Program-made: the position numbers and the translations under genes
Source of the DNA: Deroplatys truncata
Taxonomy: Eukaryota > Arthropoda > Insecta > Mantodea > Mantidae
DNA length: 64,000 nt
Direction: 5' to 3'
Assembly (NCBI GenBank): GCA_030765065.1
Contig: CM060986.1
Coordinates: forward strand, 74,641,573-74,705,572
Part shown: one piece after another, positions 29,536 to 41,675 of the stretch
Numbering within the stretch: the stretch's first letter is position 1
How the letters are laid out: each line of letters opens with the position of its first letter
The notes under the pieces: generated by a model
Database searches by the model: none
Told to the model about the DNA's origin: nothing
What the model saw: only the letters and a program-made list of their open reading frames with translations

Positions 29536-31089
29536 AACATTTCATCATTACTACTACTGCAACTAATCCCATTAATTGCTGGATAAAAATCAGCTACTTA
29601 AACCACTAATAGGTGCACATGGGCCATACTTATTAGTTTTTTTCTTTGGGACTGTGTCATATCAGTGGTTCACAAGAGCAAACACGAACCCAGATAGACT
29701 AGGGAGTAGCATACTCAACTAAACATTAATACATTTTTAGTTGAATGAATGAATTTACTTTACAATTTGTTTTGTAACTTGGTTTTCAATTTTTATCTCT
29801 CGTACTCATATGTCTTGTGCACAATTTGTCTGGTGCTTATCTTCCTGTTGAGTCACTCAGATTGCTTGACTCCCAGGCCTTATAACTCACTGAGTGACCC
29901 TTCTTTCTTTCTCTCTCTCACTTTTCTAGACCATTTTTCTTTTATCTTAAAAGTTCCCCATATCCCTTTAATTTTCTTTTCTTCTTTCCTTGTCAACATC
30001 TTTATAGTTACTATTTTTCTATCCATATTTTCCCATTTCTTTTCCCATACTCTTTCCCTCCAGCTTCTTATTTCCTTACATTCCGTCATATAATAATTTT
30101 AGATACTGTTAATATATTGGTTTTTATCAGTTTTCTTTTTATCTAAAAGGACCTCAAGGCCATTTCTGGCAAGCAGGAAATAACAGTTTTTGAGGCTTGA
30201 TAAAACATTGCAAGCTTTTTTGTTTAGTTCAGGTAATATTCATAGCAGTTACGAAACTAGGAAAAGAGAAATAATCAGAATGTAATTAAGTTGCATTTTA
30301 CTTTTGTGTGTTGTTTGAGGTTGTCGCACTGTTTGTTTGTTATTTTTTATGTAAATCAATAGTTTTATGGCACTGTTTAAAGAAAGGCGTGTTTCCGTTA
30401 TAACCACATCCGTCCTCCTAGTGCCTGTATTATGGACACCATTGAGAATGGTACAGGAAAAATACCTTTTAAACTTGCTATATTGCAAGGCAAAATTGTT
30501 TTAACAGCTGAGAATGAAATATTCCAGGTTATGTCGGAAAGAAAGAAATTAAATAAGTTTTTCCTTTATATTATTTGCAATCTCATATTCACCAAGAAAT
30601 TGAAATTTTCTTTCTCCTTGGAGTATTAAACCTTTATTTGCTCTGCTTGTGTTAAGAGTTGCAGTTGGCTAAAATAAGGCCTATTTCCGATTATTCACTT
30701 TGTATTATATTGCACCATGGAGTCAGGGCTGCAAGCATTTGTTATCTGGAAGCTATAATGTTGTATTGTATACATTCATTTAGTATATAAATAATACACT
30801 CTGCCACTTTGTGTCATGAGACAAAAGTGAAACAATCCAAGTATTCATACATCTATGTTGTTGCGTTAAATTATTGATGCAACTTAATACACTGAAATAT
30901 TGGGAATGTATGGCAGAATTTAAACACTTTCATAAAGTTAGTAGTTTTGTCTTTCAGCAAAAGTATTTTCTTTTGAGGCCACAACTCTTTAATTGAAAAG
31001 TGGTATATTAAACATTATAATTGAAGTATTTGCTTTACTGCATCAAACAGTTGAAGAAAGTAGATTCTATGAACAGGAATTTTCCTTAA

Positions 31090-31235
31090 TGGAGTCCTCA
31101 TAGCTCAACTAGAAGCTTCTGGTGACTGTGTCCATAAAATCTTGATTCAGTATGTGATAATTGCATGCGCACATCTAGGGGTTTGAATTTTGTCTTCCCT
31201 GCCTCTGAAATCACTTTCATCCACTTCATTTCGAT
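31090..31235 (+). mobile_element. Possible SINE head
   Basis: ATAGCTCAACTAGAAGC (A-box-like) and GGGGTTTGAATTTTGTC (B-box-like) are about 75 bp apart. Both deviate from consensus and there is no defined body. Confidence 0.25.
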
Positions 31236-34200
31236 CATATTTGATAAAATACAACTATGTGGTAATTTCTTCTCTTGCTGATAGCAAAATGAAAGACAGA
31301 ATGCTTATCAGCATGTTTATAGGCTCTGGTAATATGTTTAAGAATGCTTATCAGCATGTTTAAGGCTCTGGTAATATGTTTAAGGCATTTAAATAAAAAT
31401 AATACCAGCTTTGGTGGCTCAGTTATGCATTGTGTAAGTTTCTGTGAAGCTGGCAAACGTTGCTAAAGTAGCTATTTCCTGTTCCACCCTGAAAAGGTTA
31501 ACAGGCATCATTATTTACTGGTATCATAGCAGCTGATAATTTTGAGATTGTAGTTCATGTTTTTTCCTTGCCACTAAGCTCAGTACATAATGAGTATCTT
31601 ACCTTCCTGAAGAATGCCGCTAGTTGTACTTCAGCCGATATGCTCCTCCTGGACATGTTGCAGTAGCAAACTTTACTATCAGTATACCTATTTTCTGATA
31701 CATGTTATCAGTTTGTCAAGTTATATTTTCAAACAATTCCAAGATTATATATATATGGCAACTTCATTGATCTTCTTCCTAATGTCATCTTAAAGGATTT
31801 AAAACTTTGAAGACATTTTTTGTATCTCTAAATGTTGCTAGAGGTCTTGCATTCCAAAATGTACTGTCAAAGACACCTCTATGGGACATTAAATTGCTTA
31901 ATAATGTGTTCACCAAGAAACCAACATTACATATTTTTTCACTCCAAAATTCTGTACTTAGAATGTTTATTGTTGAAGAACATCAAACCATAACACAAAA
32001 ATGATTTTGAAAACTGTATGCCTTTAGATCATATTCAGTGCACAGAATAAGTAGCAAATCATTTTTAATCACTTAAAAAGAAAAATGAAGAGCCTAAATA
32101 AATTTTACAAATTAGGATCATTTCAATAAGAGCATTTTTAATGACATGAAATTCCATGGTCTTATGGCACATTGGTACAATCCTGCTACTGTTCCAATGG
32201 TTCTGGTTTTATTTCTCAGCTGGACACCAATTTCCTGTTTGGAAGGTTTCCTGATATGCACACAACCTGTTAGTTGTTTGTAAGTGTTTCAGTTACCAAG
32301 TTAAATAATTCTGCTAAGAGCATGCCACAATGCACATTCCATAGTGTTTCTGCTAGATTAATACACATCTAAGGGTAACTTTAAGGGCACTCAGTTCTGA
32401 ATTTTGGTCAAAATTTTGAAAAAAATCACATTTTTAAAATAGCCTGCAGACATTATAGAATCAGGAATATAATAGTGCTTTTACTCTTCCAGGCATTAAT
32501 GCCCAAATGCAGTGTTTAAATGGATGGGTGCAGGTGTGTGCAGTTAACGTGTGAGATTTTAAAACTTAATTTTCTTGCATCCTTATTTTCTTGCCACTTT
32601 AAAATGCTTCTCACAAAGCAATTTTTATTCAGTTCTTTTCAGATTTTCACCTTACTTGATATCAAGCTAGGTTTTTAGAAACTGATTTTTGGAAAATTAA
32701 ATGAGATAGGTACCTTATTATTTTTTCTAGGAAGGGTTTTAATGTTACAAAAAAGTTAATCCAATCTACTAATAATGTACAAAATTAAGTTTCAAATTGC
32801 ATTTGATATGTGACTCAATTTTCATTTTTTGAAACTTATTTTCTTGGAAATTTTGTGCTGTAATTAGGCTGAATAACTTTTTGACAAAAATTTCAAATAA
32901 ATTGATTTAAATTTGTATAAATCAACAATTTTGGTACCTACCAAGTACCCTTAAAAAGCTTTTTATATCACATATTTATGCCAACAATACATTTATAAGG
33001 TTTCCAATGAACAATGATGTAGTAGAAGCTGTAATTAAAGATTCTATGCTTATTTTCCTGGCAATGTTGATGCATTGGACTCCACTCAGTGTCTCAGATT
33101 TTCTTGTTGTCAGTTTTCATAATATATTTGGGAAGAAAAATATTAGGCAAACATATGTCTGTCTCTGAAAGTTACTTCCGTATTATGCAGTCTTTTGGAA
33201 TTGCATTTCTACCATATACATCTTGTGTGATCAATGCCCAATAAGTTTGTTTTTCAGCTGTTTTGTTCTGACAAATTTAGTTGCCAACTACATCTCAGTG
33301 AAAACACTTTGTAAGCAGACATTTCCATACTTCATAAGACAACTCATTTTAAAGGTATCTTTAAAATGAAATGCGATGTTAGGCAATAGTTAAGAAATCT
33401 TGGTGAAACTGATCATTACTGTTGTTTTTAGGTGCATGCATACATTTCATGCACAGCTACTTGAATTTTGTTAATTGAAGCACTTGGGCATCCCACAACA
33501 CAGAGGAACATAATCACAGGTCTTTTCAGATCATACATTTTGTTAAAATGACCGTATTGTCATAAATTAATGCTTTGATTTTTCATTATTTTTCATGCAT
33601 TTACTGGTATGAATGATTATTTTAGGCAGCATTTTGTGCTGCTGTTAGTTGCATCTTATGTACTCGCAAGGCTTGATATAGTTTGAGCTTCTGGTCAAGA
33701 GCCTGTTGTAATTATTCTGCACCAGCATTGAAAATAACACTAACAAGTAGTTTAGAGGTAAGTAGCAAAACAAGAATGAAGCAATGAAGCTAACAGTTGT
33801 AACTAAGTACCTGGTTTTTATTAAATATTGTAATTATTATAAACAAGTAATTGTATAAAATATAAGCTGGAAAGCTCGACATAAAAGGAACTAGTTTTCC
33901 TTGATTCATTTCAGCTTAAGATATAAGATAACTTTACAAACAGTATTTTAAAACCTGAATTTTCCACTAATTCAGGGCTCCATTTTTTTTAAAAGATATT
34001 TTTCACATTTAAATACTGCCCATAAGCTGTTTTACAATAGAACAAAACCGGTGGCAGATGTTTCTCAGGGTCTCTTGTATAAGGTAAAACATGTTAAGTT
34101 ATAATTATTTAACCATTATGTTGTGTATAGATTATGTTAGGCTTAAGTTTCGTATTAGTTTCTGTGGTATAAATTTTAAGTTAGGGGAAGTAATCAGAGA

Positions 34201-34523
34201 ATTCATTTGATGTACATGATTTTTGGCATTTCATCATAGAAATATGTGAATTGCAGCAAGTGCTTGGCACAGTAGACAGAAAGATAAGTGATATAGTGTA
34301 ATAGCAACATTTTCCAAAGCAATTTGTGCACAAAGTAGAAGTGCCTCTTTAGAAAGCAATTTCTAATGACATCTTTGGGTACTTCTCCTAGTTATTTAAA
34401 GAGTTCAATATTGTCTTAAGTTGCTAACTTATTTGTGTAATTTGTAAAGTGTTTTTTTTTTTTTTTAATTTTATAAGAACATTGTGAAGGCTTCAGTACC
34501 ATTTTATGGCAAAATAAAAGTTA

Positions 34524-35055
34524 CTGTATTTACCTGTGTATAAGATGCAGTCCAATTTTGTAAGACCTTTTTTCTCCAATAATGTTGTGTGTGTATAAGA
34601 TACAATGTACTTATGTATACACGTTAGTACTTGCATATGCATAATGGAGCTGAAACTTTTTCATGTAGTGATTAGCCAGAGAGATAAGTGACCATATCCC
34701 TTGCCATTGCGCATCCATTTTGTTTCTGCAGTTTGTATCAAGTTCTCTAACATCTGTGGGAAAATGGGAAAAGTCTGGATAAGTTATCCTGCCAAGTTAA
34801 ACTTCAATATGTGACAAAACACATATTGCTCCTACAGCACAGTACTACTAATGAGCATGACAGTGATCAGCTATCTCCAGCTTATGCTATCACTTCTCAA
34901 CAAAACAGTGATTGCAACAGTAAGAGTTAAATCCATCAGACACACATTAGTATCATAAGTTACACAATATTTAAGAAAAGGAAATCAAAATCTTGTGCAT
35001 GAGGCACATATCAATTTTATCTCAAAAAATACATCTTATACATGAGTAAATATGG
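34524..35055. mobile_element. pogo/Tc1-type non-autonomous element (532 bp)
   Basis: The left end CTGTATTTACCTGTGTATAAGATGCA and the complement of the right end (CCATATTTACTCATGTATAAGATGTA) form terminal inverted repeats of about 25 bp with four or five differences. TA precedes the left end; the right TA has mutated. No transposase is readable inside. Confidence 0.65.
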
Positions 35056-35057
35056 CA

Positions 35058-36276
35058 TTTCATATTTGTCAATTCTTGTTTTGTTTGAAATATTTAATGC
35101 ACTGGTTAGGGCTGTTTGTCTTATGTTATTCTCTAATGCAGAGATGAACAGAACAGTACCAGATAATAATAAATGTTTAAGTGACAGTCAGTCCTAATTA
35201 TAAAGGTGCATTCTGTAGTAGGGCAAATACCGTATTACCAGCAGTTCCATAGGTTAATACCAGCATACTTAGCTTCTTGCCTAAGGGTAGAAATAGCCAC
35301 TAAGGCTTTAGCTGTCACAGCATAAAGCTATTTTCAAGGTTTACAAATAATATAACACTTAAATGGCATAATGGACTATATTAATAGAACTTCAAAAAAA
35401 TATATGTATGTTGATGAAATGGAAGAACATAAATATTTTTATAATAAATTTAGTTTGTCATTCCTAATACAGTAAATTATAATGAAAAACATTAAAGCCT
35501 TAACGATATATGAAATGTCAGTGGTGAAATAAGCTTTATTAAACGTTACGTACTTACAGGGGCACTTCCAATATTGTAATTTCTTTTTTATTTCCCCCAT
35601 GTGGAATAAACTGTCATGTGTAGAGTTATGCATACATTGATGTTGCATCAGTTCCTTTTAGGAACAAAAATTATGTTTAAATTACTTAAATTGGGGAACA
35701 TCCTTGAGTATTAAGCTTGTGTTTCCCTACAAACAATGAAATTAGTGCGTGTACCTATATTTTCTCCAGTGACACATTAACAGGTTAGGATGACATATAC
35801 AGCATAACATTGCAAAATAAGCTGAGCATCACTTTTTGAGGTAGTTTGTCAACCTTAAATAACATTTTTTAAAAATATTTTACTTGGAAAGGTTAGTCAT
35901 AGCTATAAAAGTGTCCCAAGATTTTCCAAAACTCATGCACAGATTTGTGCCAATGTTCTATTTTAAATCATAATTTTGAGTATATCTCATATTATTACAT
36001 TTTGAAAAGCAATGCTGATATGCATAAAGGTAAGTGGATGCTCTCCTGTTTTAATTAATTAGTTAATTAATTAATTTATTCTTGCAATGATAGTCTTAAA
36101 AAGAAGCATAACTGTCACTGGACACTAGGACTTGAGTTAATAGTGAAAGTTCCCCCCCCCTCCCCCCACCATTTGTTTTTTCAATAATAGCATTCTTTAG
36201 GCTATTAGGAAGCAATTTTTAATATATTTTTTTCACTCCAAGGTTTCATATTAAGTTCTCAGAGCATTTTCAAATA
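35058..36276. other. Unassigned AT-rich DNA
   Basis: Contains a TTAATTAA run at 36051-36078 and a C tract near 36152-36168. No feature supported. Confidence 0.5.
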
Positions 36277-36288
36277 GCATATTCCTTG

Positions 36289-37529
36289 ACTACTTTTGAA
36301 GATTTAGAAGCTGGTAACAGTGATGTGTCATAATTTAAAATAGAGAGTTGAGGGTTGTTACACTACAATACTATGATATTCTTACTTGAACGCGTTTCGG
36401 GAGACGGCTTGTTCCCATCGTCAGCATTTTCTCTCAACTGATTTTTGCCGGTCATCGTCTGGGGGATGTGTGTGGTTTGTGGTGTTCTCTGGTGCTGGGC
36501 TGATGAACCTCCAAAGGCTGTTGGGTGGCGGCAGTTCAAAATTCATTAGGTGATTCCTGTGTTTGACAATATGTATTTTTTCCCAGATGTCCAATTCATT
36601 GCTGCTGTTGATCGGTTTTAAGAGTTTTATGTTTGGAGTGATATCATGGTTTGATGACCAGAAATGATGTGGTACTGCTGATTTATCTTGCTGCTTTTGG
36701 TAAATGCATCTCATATGCTCTTTAAGTCTTATTTCAAGATTTCTTTTTGTTCTTCCTATATATACCAGGTTACATTCATTACAATCAATTTGATATATAC
36801 CAGCTGATTTATCGTTGGGGATAGGATCTTTTGTTCTGTTGCATAGTAGTTTCTGTATGTTGTGGTTATTCCGTGGAGACAGGGTGATGTTGTATTTTTT
36901 GAAAATCCTTTGAAATTTATGATGTGTCCAAGGGTGATAAGTGAATTTTCTATATGCTTGTGGTTTTTGTTGTCTGAGTAACGTAGTCATTTGTTGGATG
37001 TATTTCTGTCTTTCAAACCTTTTTATCTTCTTATCTATTGTTTTTTTCTGGTATCCATTCATAGTGGCTATGTTGATAATGTGTTGGTATTCTTTCTGGT
37101 ATTCCTCTTTCTCCATTGGTATATGTACTAACCTGTTTGTAATACTATTTAAAATTGCATGTTTGTGGCTTGTAGGATTGTAGCTATTGTTTTTAATATA
37201 GTTTTCTGTGTGCGTTGGTTTTCTGTAAATGCAGAACGTTAGTTTGTTGTGTGCATTATTTCTGATGATCCTGATGTCTAGGTAAGGTAATTGGCCATTT
37301 TCTTCTTTTTCCATTGTGAATTTTATAGATCTTTTTTGTAAATTTAATAATTTCAAAGCATCTTCTGAAAGTTTTTTTGGAACAATAGCAAAAATATCAT
37401 CTACATACCTATACCAGGTTTTGAATAGATGTGGGAAAGATTTAGTAATATGAACGCGTCTCCCGAAACGCGTTCAAGTAAGAATATCATAGTGATGTAG
37501 TGTAACAACCCTCAACTCTCTATTTTAAA
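36289..37529 (-). mobile_element. Penelope-like element on -, 5' truncated, terminal inverted arms
   Basis: A 12-bp target duplication GCATATTCCTTG lies at 36277-36288 and 37530-37541. Arms of about 70 bp (about 36340-36410 and 37459-37528) are complementary. The left arm holds on - CTGACGA (36424-36418), hairpin, GAAAC (36398-36394), GC, GTT. The right arm begins inside that hairpin and so has only the GAAAC half. It is the best preserved Penelope copy in the window. Confidence 0.88.
36421..37450 (-). pseudogene. Penelope-like reverse transcriptase (YVDD block) plus GIY-YIG endonuclease
   Basis: Open on - from the arm border (about 37450) to the stop at 36421, about 340 residues. In order: FKTWYRYVDDIFAIVP, the RT catalytic YxDD block (about 37425-37380); LPYLDIRIIR and LTFCIYRKPTHTENYI of the thumb; TYHPWTHHKFQRIF; KSAGIYQIDCNECNLVYIG of GIY-YIG with its CxxC; DKSAVPHHFW; and LMNFELPPPNSLW near the end. 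No stop or shift is visible, but the RT fingers, palm start and N terminus are lost, so it cannot encode a full protein. The ATG-like start at 37356 is artificial. Confidence 0.85.
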
Positions 37530-37541
37530 GCATATTCCTTG

Positions 37542-40500
37542 TTCACTATAGCAAATCCTGTGAGAAAAGTGAATTTTTTCTCAAAACTATAGTTCAAGTT
37601 TTCATACTGTTCCATGCAATTAAAATTTTTCATCAAACAATTAAATTTCTCACATATGTTCAAAGATATATCTACTATGAAGTTACATAATATTTGTGGT
37701 ACCTACCATTTTAAGTTAGCTTTTAGAAAAACTTTTCTTTATGTATAAAATATGTAAAGCTGTGGAAACTTGAGCACTTACTCAATTAATTCTATAGTAT
37801 GTTCAAAATGAGCAGTTCAGAATATCACTATCTATGTCAGTATCATCTGCATAGACAAGAATGCTTATTAAAAGAATCAGTTTTCTACACTGAAACCTGA
37901 AATGCAAGGAACATTTTGATTATATAATAAATTATGCCATAATTATTTTTAAGCTCTGAAATGTTTGGTCTAATTTAGTTAAAATTCTGTATTCTGTTTA
38001 TAGATCGTATAGTAATTAACACTTAAAATATGAAATAATTGGACAAAATTGTAGATTTTTAAAATTCATTCCTAGGTATCTCTTAATATACAATTAAAAT
38101 CAAAAGTTTTTCATGAAACAAAATATATATTTAGCAACACTAATCAGAGAATTAAGGTACCACAAGCCAATCCTGTCTCATATTAAAATATTTATCTCTC
38201 ATTTCTATGTCAAAGCGAAATGCATAATTGACAATTTAATGCGGTTTTGCAGAAAAATAATCATAATAGTATGCACACTACTACAATCAGTTGTATTAAA
38301 ATCATTCTCTGACTTTTTGCTTTTAACCAAGTTGAAATTATTGCTAGAAATAATTAAGCATTATTCAGTTCTAGGGATCTCTGCTTCACAAATGAATGAT
38401 GTAGCCCTTCATGAAACATTTACCATAAAAGTGATTGGAGCAAGTGATAGTGCGGTTATTTTCAGGTTTGGAAGCAATTAGGAATTCAGATGTTCCCTAG
38501 GAATGTGTGCAAAAGCTTTCACAGTATTGTGCCAATTGGAGTAAAAAATTATCACTTATACTAAATGGATGCATATTGATCTTGACTCTTATTTTGAATA
38601 CATTTTAGTTTTACTGCTTTTTTTTAATTTGAAGCCAATTTTAGAGTTAAATAATTATTTATTAATTTTACCTGCTGGAAGGTGTACATGTTATTTGCTT
38701 AGGTGGTGGTTCTTGCACATAGAAAAATGAAAATATATCATACTGTTTTTCTCTGAAGATTTACTTCAGCGGGAAAAAAAGTAAGTTTTACACTCTTTTT
38801 GTGGCACTGTAACACTACCATAGAAAGATTAAGACAAGTCTTATTGAAGTATAATGATAAAATAGCTGTCGATCTGCATATGTTTATTTACTTCTTTTCG
38901 TGCTTTGTTTTGCCACAAAATAACTATTTTTTTATAAGGATACTAGAGTTATAAAATATTGCAACTAAGTGTGCTACCTTGCTCACAGTCTATACAACTG
39001 TGGTATTGTGCACTGTGGACAACATTACCAATACTTTACATTGCACTGTTTTTATTTTAATTGATTGAATGGTTAAATAAAATGTGTTAGTTTTTTGTTC
39101 CTTTTATAACAGTTAAATAAAACCATTCATTTTGTTTTTTGTGTTTCTCTAAATTCTTAAATAATACTTACTTTGCTTTGTTTATTTTCATTGAATTCTT
39201 ACATAAATATCCAAACTATTATTTTTTTTGTATCCGTTAGTCTAACTGCTGTAGGCATTTGCTTTTTAGTTTAAGCTCCAATGAATAAACATTCAATTTA
39301 AAACATTTATTTTAATTCATGCTTAAAATAAGTATGTTGGGGTCTTAAATACTTTCATTAAACGTTTTGCTGCAAATACACAAAGAACTGTCTTGAGAAT
39401 TCAATACTATTACATTTCTGTAATGTAGGGATGCAGTTATGTTACTGCATTGGAAACTTACTACACATTCTATTGCGGGGCAGCTTATCACTCATGTATA
39501 GTTTATTTGATCCATTGCAGGGAAAGCACATAGTTGCCATACATCTCTTTTCTTCTAAACTATTTCTCTTAAAAAAAAAAAACAAATAAAAGTGCAACTG
39601 AACTTTCTCAGTGTACTCATCAAGATCACACTTTAGTTTTAAAGATATATACCTTCTCCACCCAGCATATTCTTCAGTAACATGAATTGAAAACAGTATA
39701 TAAACTGCAACAGCTGGATGTCTTTAGTTTGCAGCATTATGTGCATAGTATTTCTGTAATGAAGTGTTGAGAATATATTCATCTCTTTTTCTTAGAACAG
39801 TTTTGAAAATTAATATTCAAGCCAAGCTAGGAAACAAGCTCAATGGCACTTCCAGCTCAGTGAGAGCCATAAAAGTGAACAAAAACAGGATTAGGTACAG
39901 GTAGAATAGACATTAATGTCTTCAACTGGAAAATTAATTTTCATTCAAATAGATTTGAAACACTGTTTGGAGGCAGTTGTGTACATTTACTGCTATTTAT
40001 TAAATGTTCCTGAAATTTTGATAAACATAACAGCATATTTTACCATAGATTATCTCTAGCTCACTCCATCCTTCCACAGAAAGCATTAATGCAGAAAGAA
40101 TACAGTAATTGAATATTTTAAAGCTGTGAAAGAAAAATTAACCCTCAAATACTGCATATAATTTTAGTAACTGGAATACTTGGCTGGTGATGGTATGGAA
40201 AACCTGTTTTTAACTTGAATTTGATCTAAATGTGAAAAATTCATTCTCACCATCAGTATCCTTACTATTTGATAGTTTTGGAACAGACTTGTATCTGAAA
40301 GGTTGTCATTTGCAAGCTCTTCTTGAATAGCATGCCTAATCTCCCCTCTGTTTCCAAAAAGTGTTCTTCACTAGAAGCCACAATGTGTCACATAAACATA
40401 GCATGAGCATACACCTCTTTGCACAAAAAGTACAGCGTTGACTGATGTGGCTGTTATATACATGCACAGCGTAAAGGCATAGTGATGTTAATATCTATTT

Positions 40501-40682
40501 ATGGCCACTTATACAAAGAAAGGTTAACATTGCCTCTGGTTACTTCCCAAAAGTGTTTAGTGTATGTGATTCCTTGCTAGATATTGCCAGCTTATAACTA
40601 AAAAGAGAGAACTTTAAATTGACCAAATTCGATTTTGGCAGTTTATTAATAGCTAACAAGATATGGCAGATATCCTCCCCCT
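37542..40682. other. Unassigned AT-rich DNA
   Basis: No coding, RNA or element signal that I can support. The + frame at 38113-38481 (122 codons) lacks any recognised motif and has the base composition of its flanks. Confidence 0.5.
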
Positions 40683-40692
40683 CCTCCTCCTT

Positions 40693-40987
40693 AGTCATCC
40701 TCTGTGGTGTAGTGGTTACCATGCTAGCCTCTGGTTCCCGAGGTCGCGGGTTCAAAACCGGTGGAGGGTGATGGATTTTTTCGGGCATAAAAATTCTTAG
40801 CATAGCTTACTTTGGAAGGGAAGTAAAGCCGGTGGTCCCGTGTCGTAGATTTGTGGCACATAAAAAGAACCTCAAGCCTGATAAAGAGGCCTCTGAGCAA
40901 AATTTCTGGTCTTTCATGCCCAATATAGAATGGGACGCTAAGGACCACAGCATAAAGTGCGTCCATAAATAAAAATCAATTTCTATT
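40693..40987 (+). mobile_element. tRNA-derived SINE family 1, copy 1
   Basis: A box GTGGTGTAGTGGTTACC and B box GGTCGCGGGTTCAAAACC are about 34 bp apart, as in a tRNA. A 200-bp body ends with GTGCGTCCATAAATAAAAATC. TCCTCCTCCTT at 40682-40692 and 40988-40998 is a likely target duplication, though the surrounding DNA is itself C/T-rich. The body matches the copy at 62083-62379 through its length. Minus-strand frames crossing it are incidental. Confidence 0.85.
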
Positions 40988-41538
40988 TCCTCCTCCTTCT
41001 TCTTCCTTTATGACAGTCATTAAAACATTAGCAATCAATTCATATTGTTTAGGAATTAATGAAAATAGCCATATGTGGTAAGTCACAGAGAATTATATTT
41101 TTAATCAAAATATTTAACAGTTCAGAAAAGGTAAATTTGCTCAAAATGAAGAAAGAAACAGAAGAATAAAATTTTGTTTTAAAAATAATAATTTCTTATA
41201 ACTAATGTACATAAAATATGAGTTAGTTTAGTGAAGCCAAATGTCTATAACTTGAAGAAAATAAAACAAGGAAACGTAATATGCTACTTATTTGGAATGG
41301 GAAGATACCAATATTTCTTGATACTCAATACCAATAAATTCACTTTATAAAAAATGTATGTAGGCAATAGCTGGTTCACTGAGCTATTTAGTGTTATTTT
41401 TATTTTTCAGTTTATAACAGTTTATAATCAATTTTGTATTTTGCTAATTCTACAACTGTTGCAGCTTTGCTTTCTGCAATTGGCAGGAATTTTTTTTTCC
41501 ATTTTAATAAAACCATGGATTACACATACCTTATTCTA

Positions 41539-41543
<5 letters not shown>

Positions 41544-41625
<82 letters not shown>

Positions 41626-41675
41626 TTTAATAAAGATGACGATAATTTAATAATAATAATAATAATAATAATAAC
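41544..41675. repeat. (AAT)n microsatellite
   Basis: Long AAT run interrupted near 41626-41648. The poly-Asn frame across it (41434-41781) is an artefact. Confidence 0.95.

Larger units (their letters stand above)
27958..34523. other. Unassigned AT-rich DNA with old SINE traces
   Basis: No host exon or intact mobile element recognised. CT-rich patches occur at 29339-29371 and 29900-30060. Frames at 28073-28267 (-) and 30249-30629 show no known domain. Possible SINE remnants are listed separately. Confidence 0.45.

Noticed and set aside
29749..30093. Hydrophobic 114-residue peptide resembling a membrane protein
   Set aside because: It arises from a T/C-rich low-complexity tract; Phe/Leu/Ser richness is a composition effect.
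38113..38481. 122-codon open frame on +
   Set aside because: No recognisable motif, no splice context, and composition like its flanks; likely chance in AT-rich DNA.
40705..40760. Possible tRNA gene with good A and B boxes
   Set aside because: No acceptor-stem pairing, and the unit continues into a 200-bp SINE body repeated at 62083-62379.
40724..40966. Conserved-looking 80-residue minus-strand peptide shared with 62049-62336
   Set aside because: It lies antisense in a tRNA-derived SINE; similarity reflects the repeat, not a protein.
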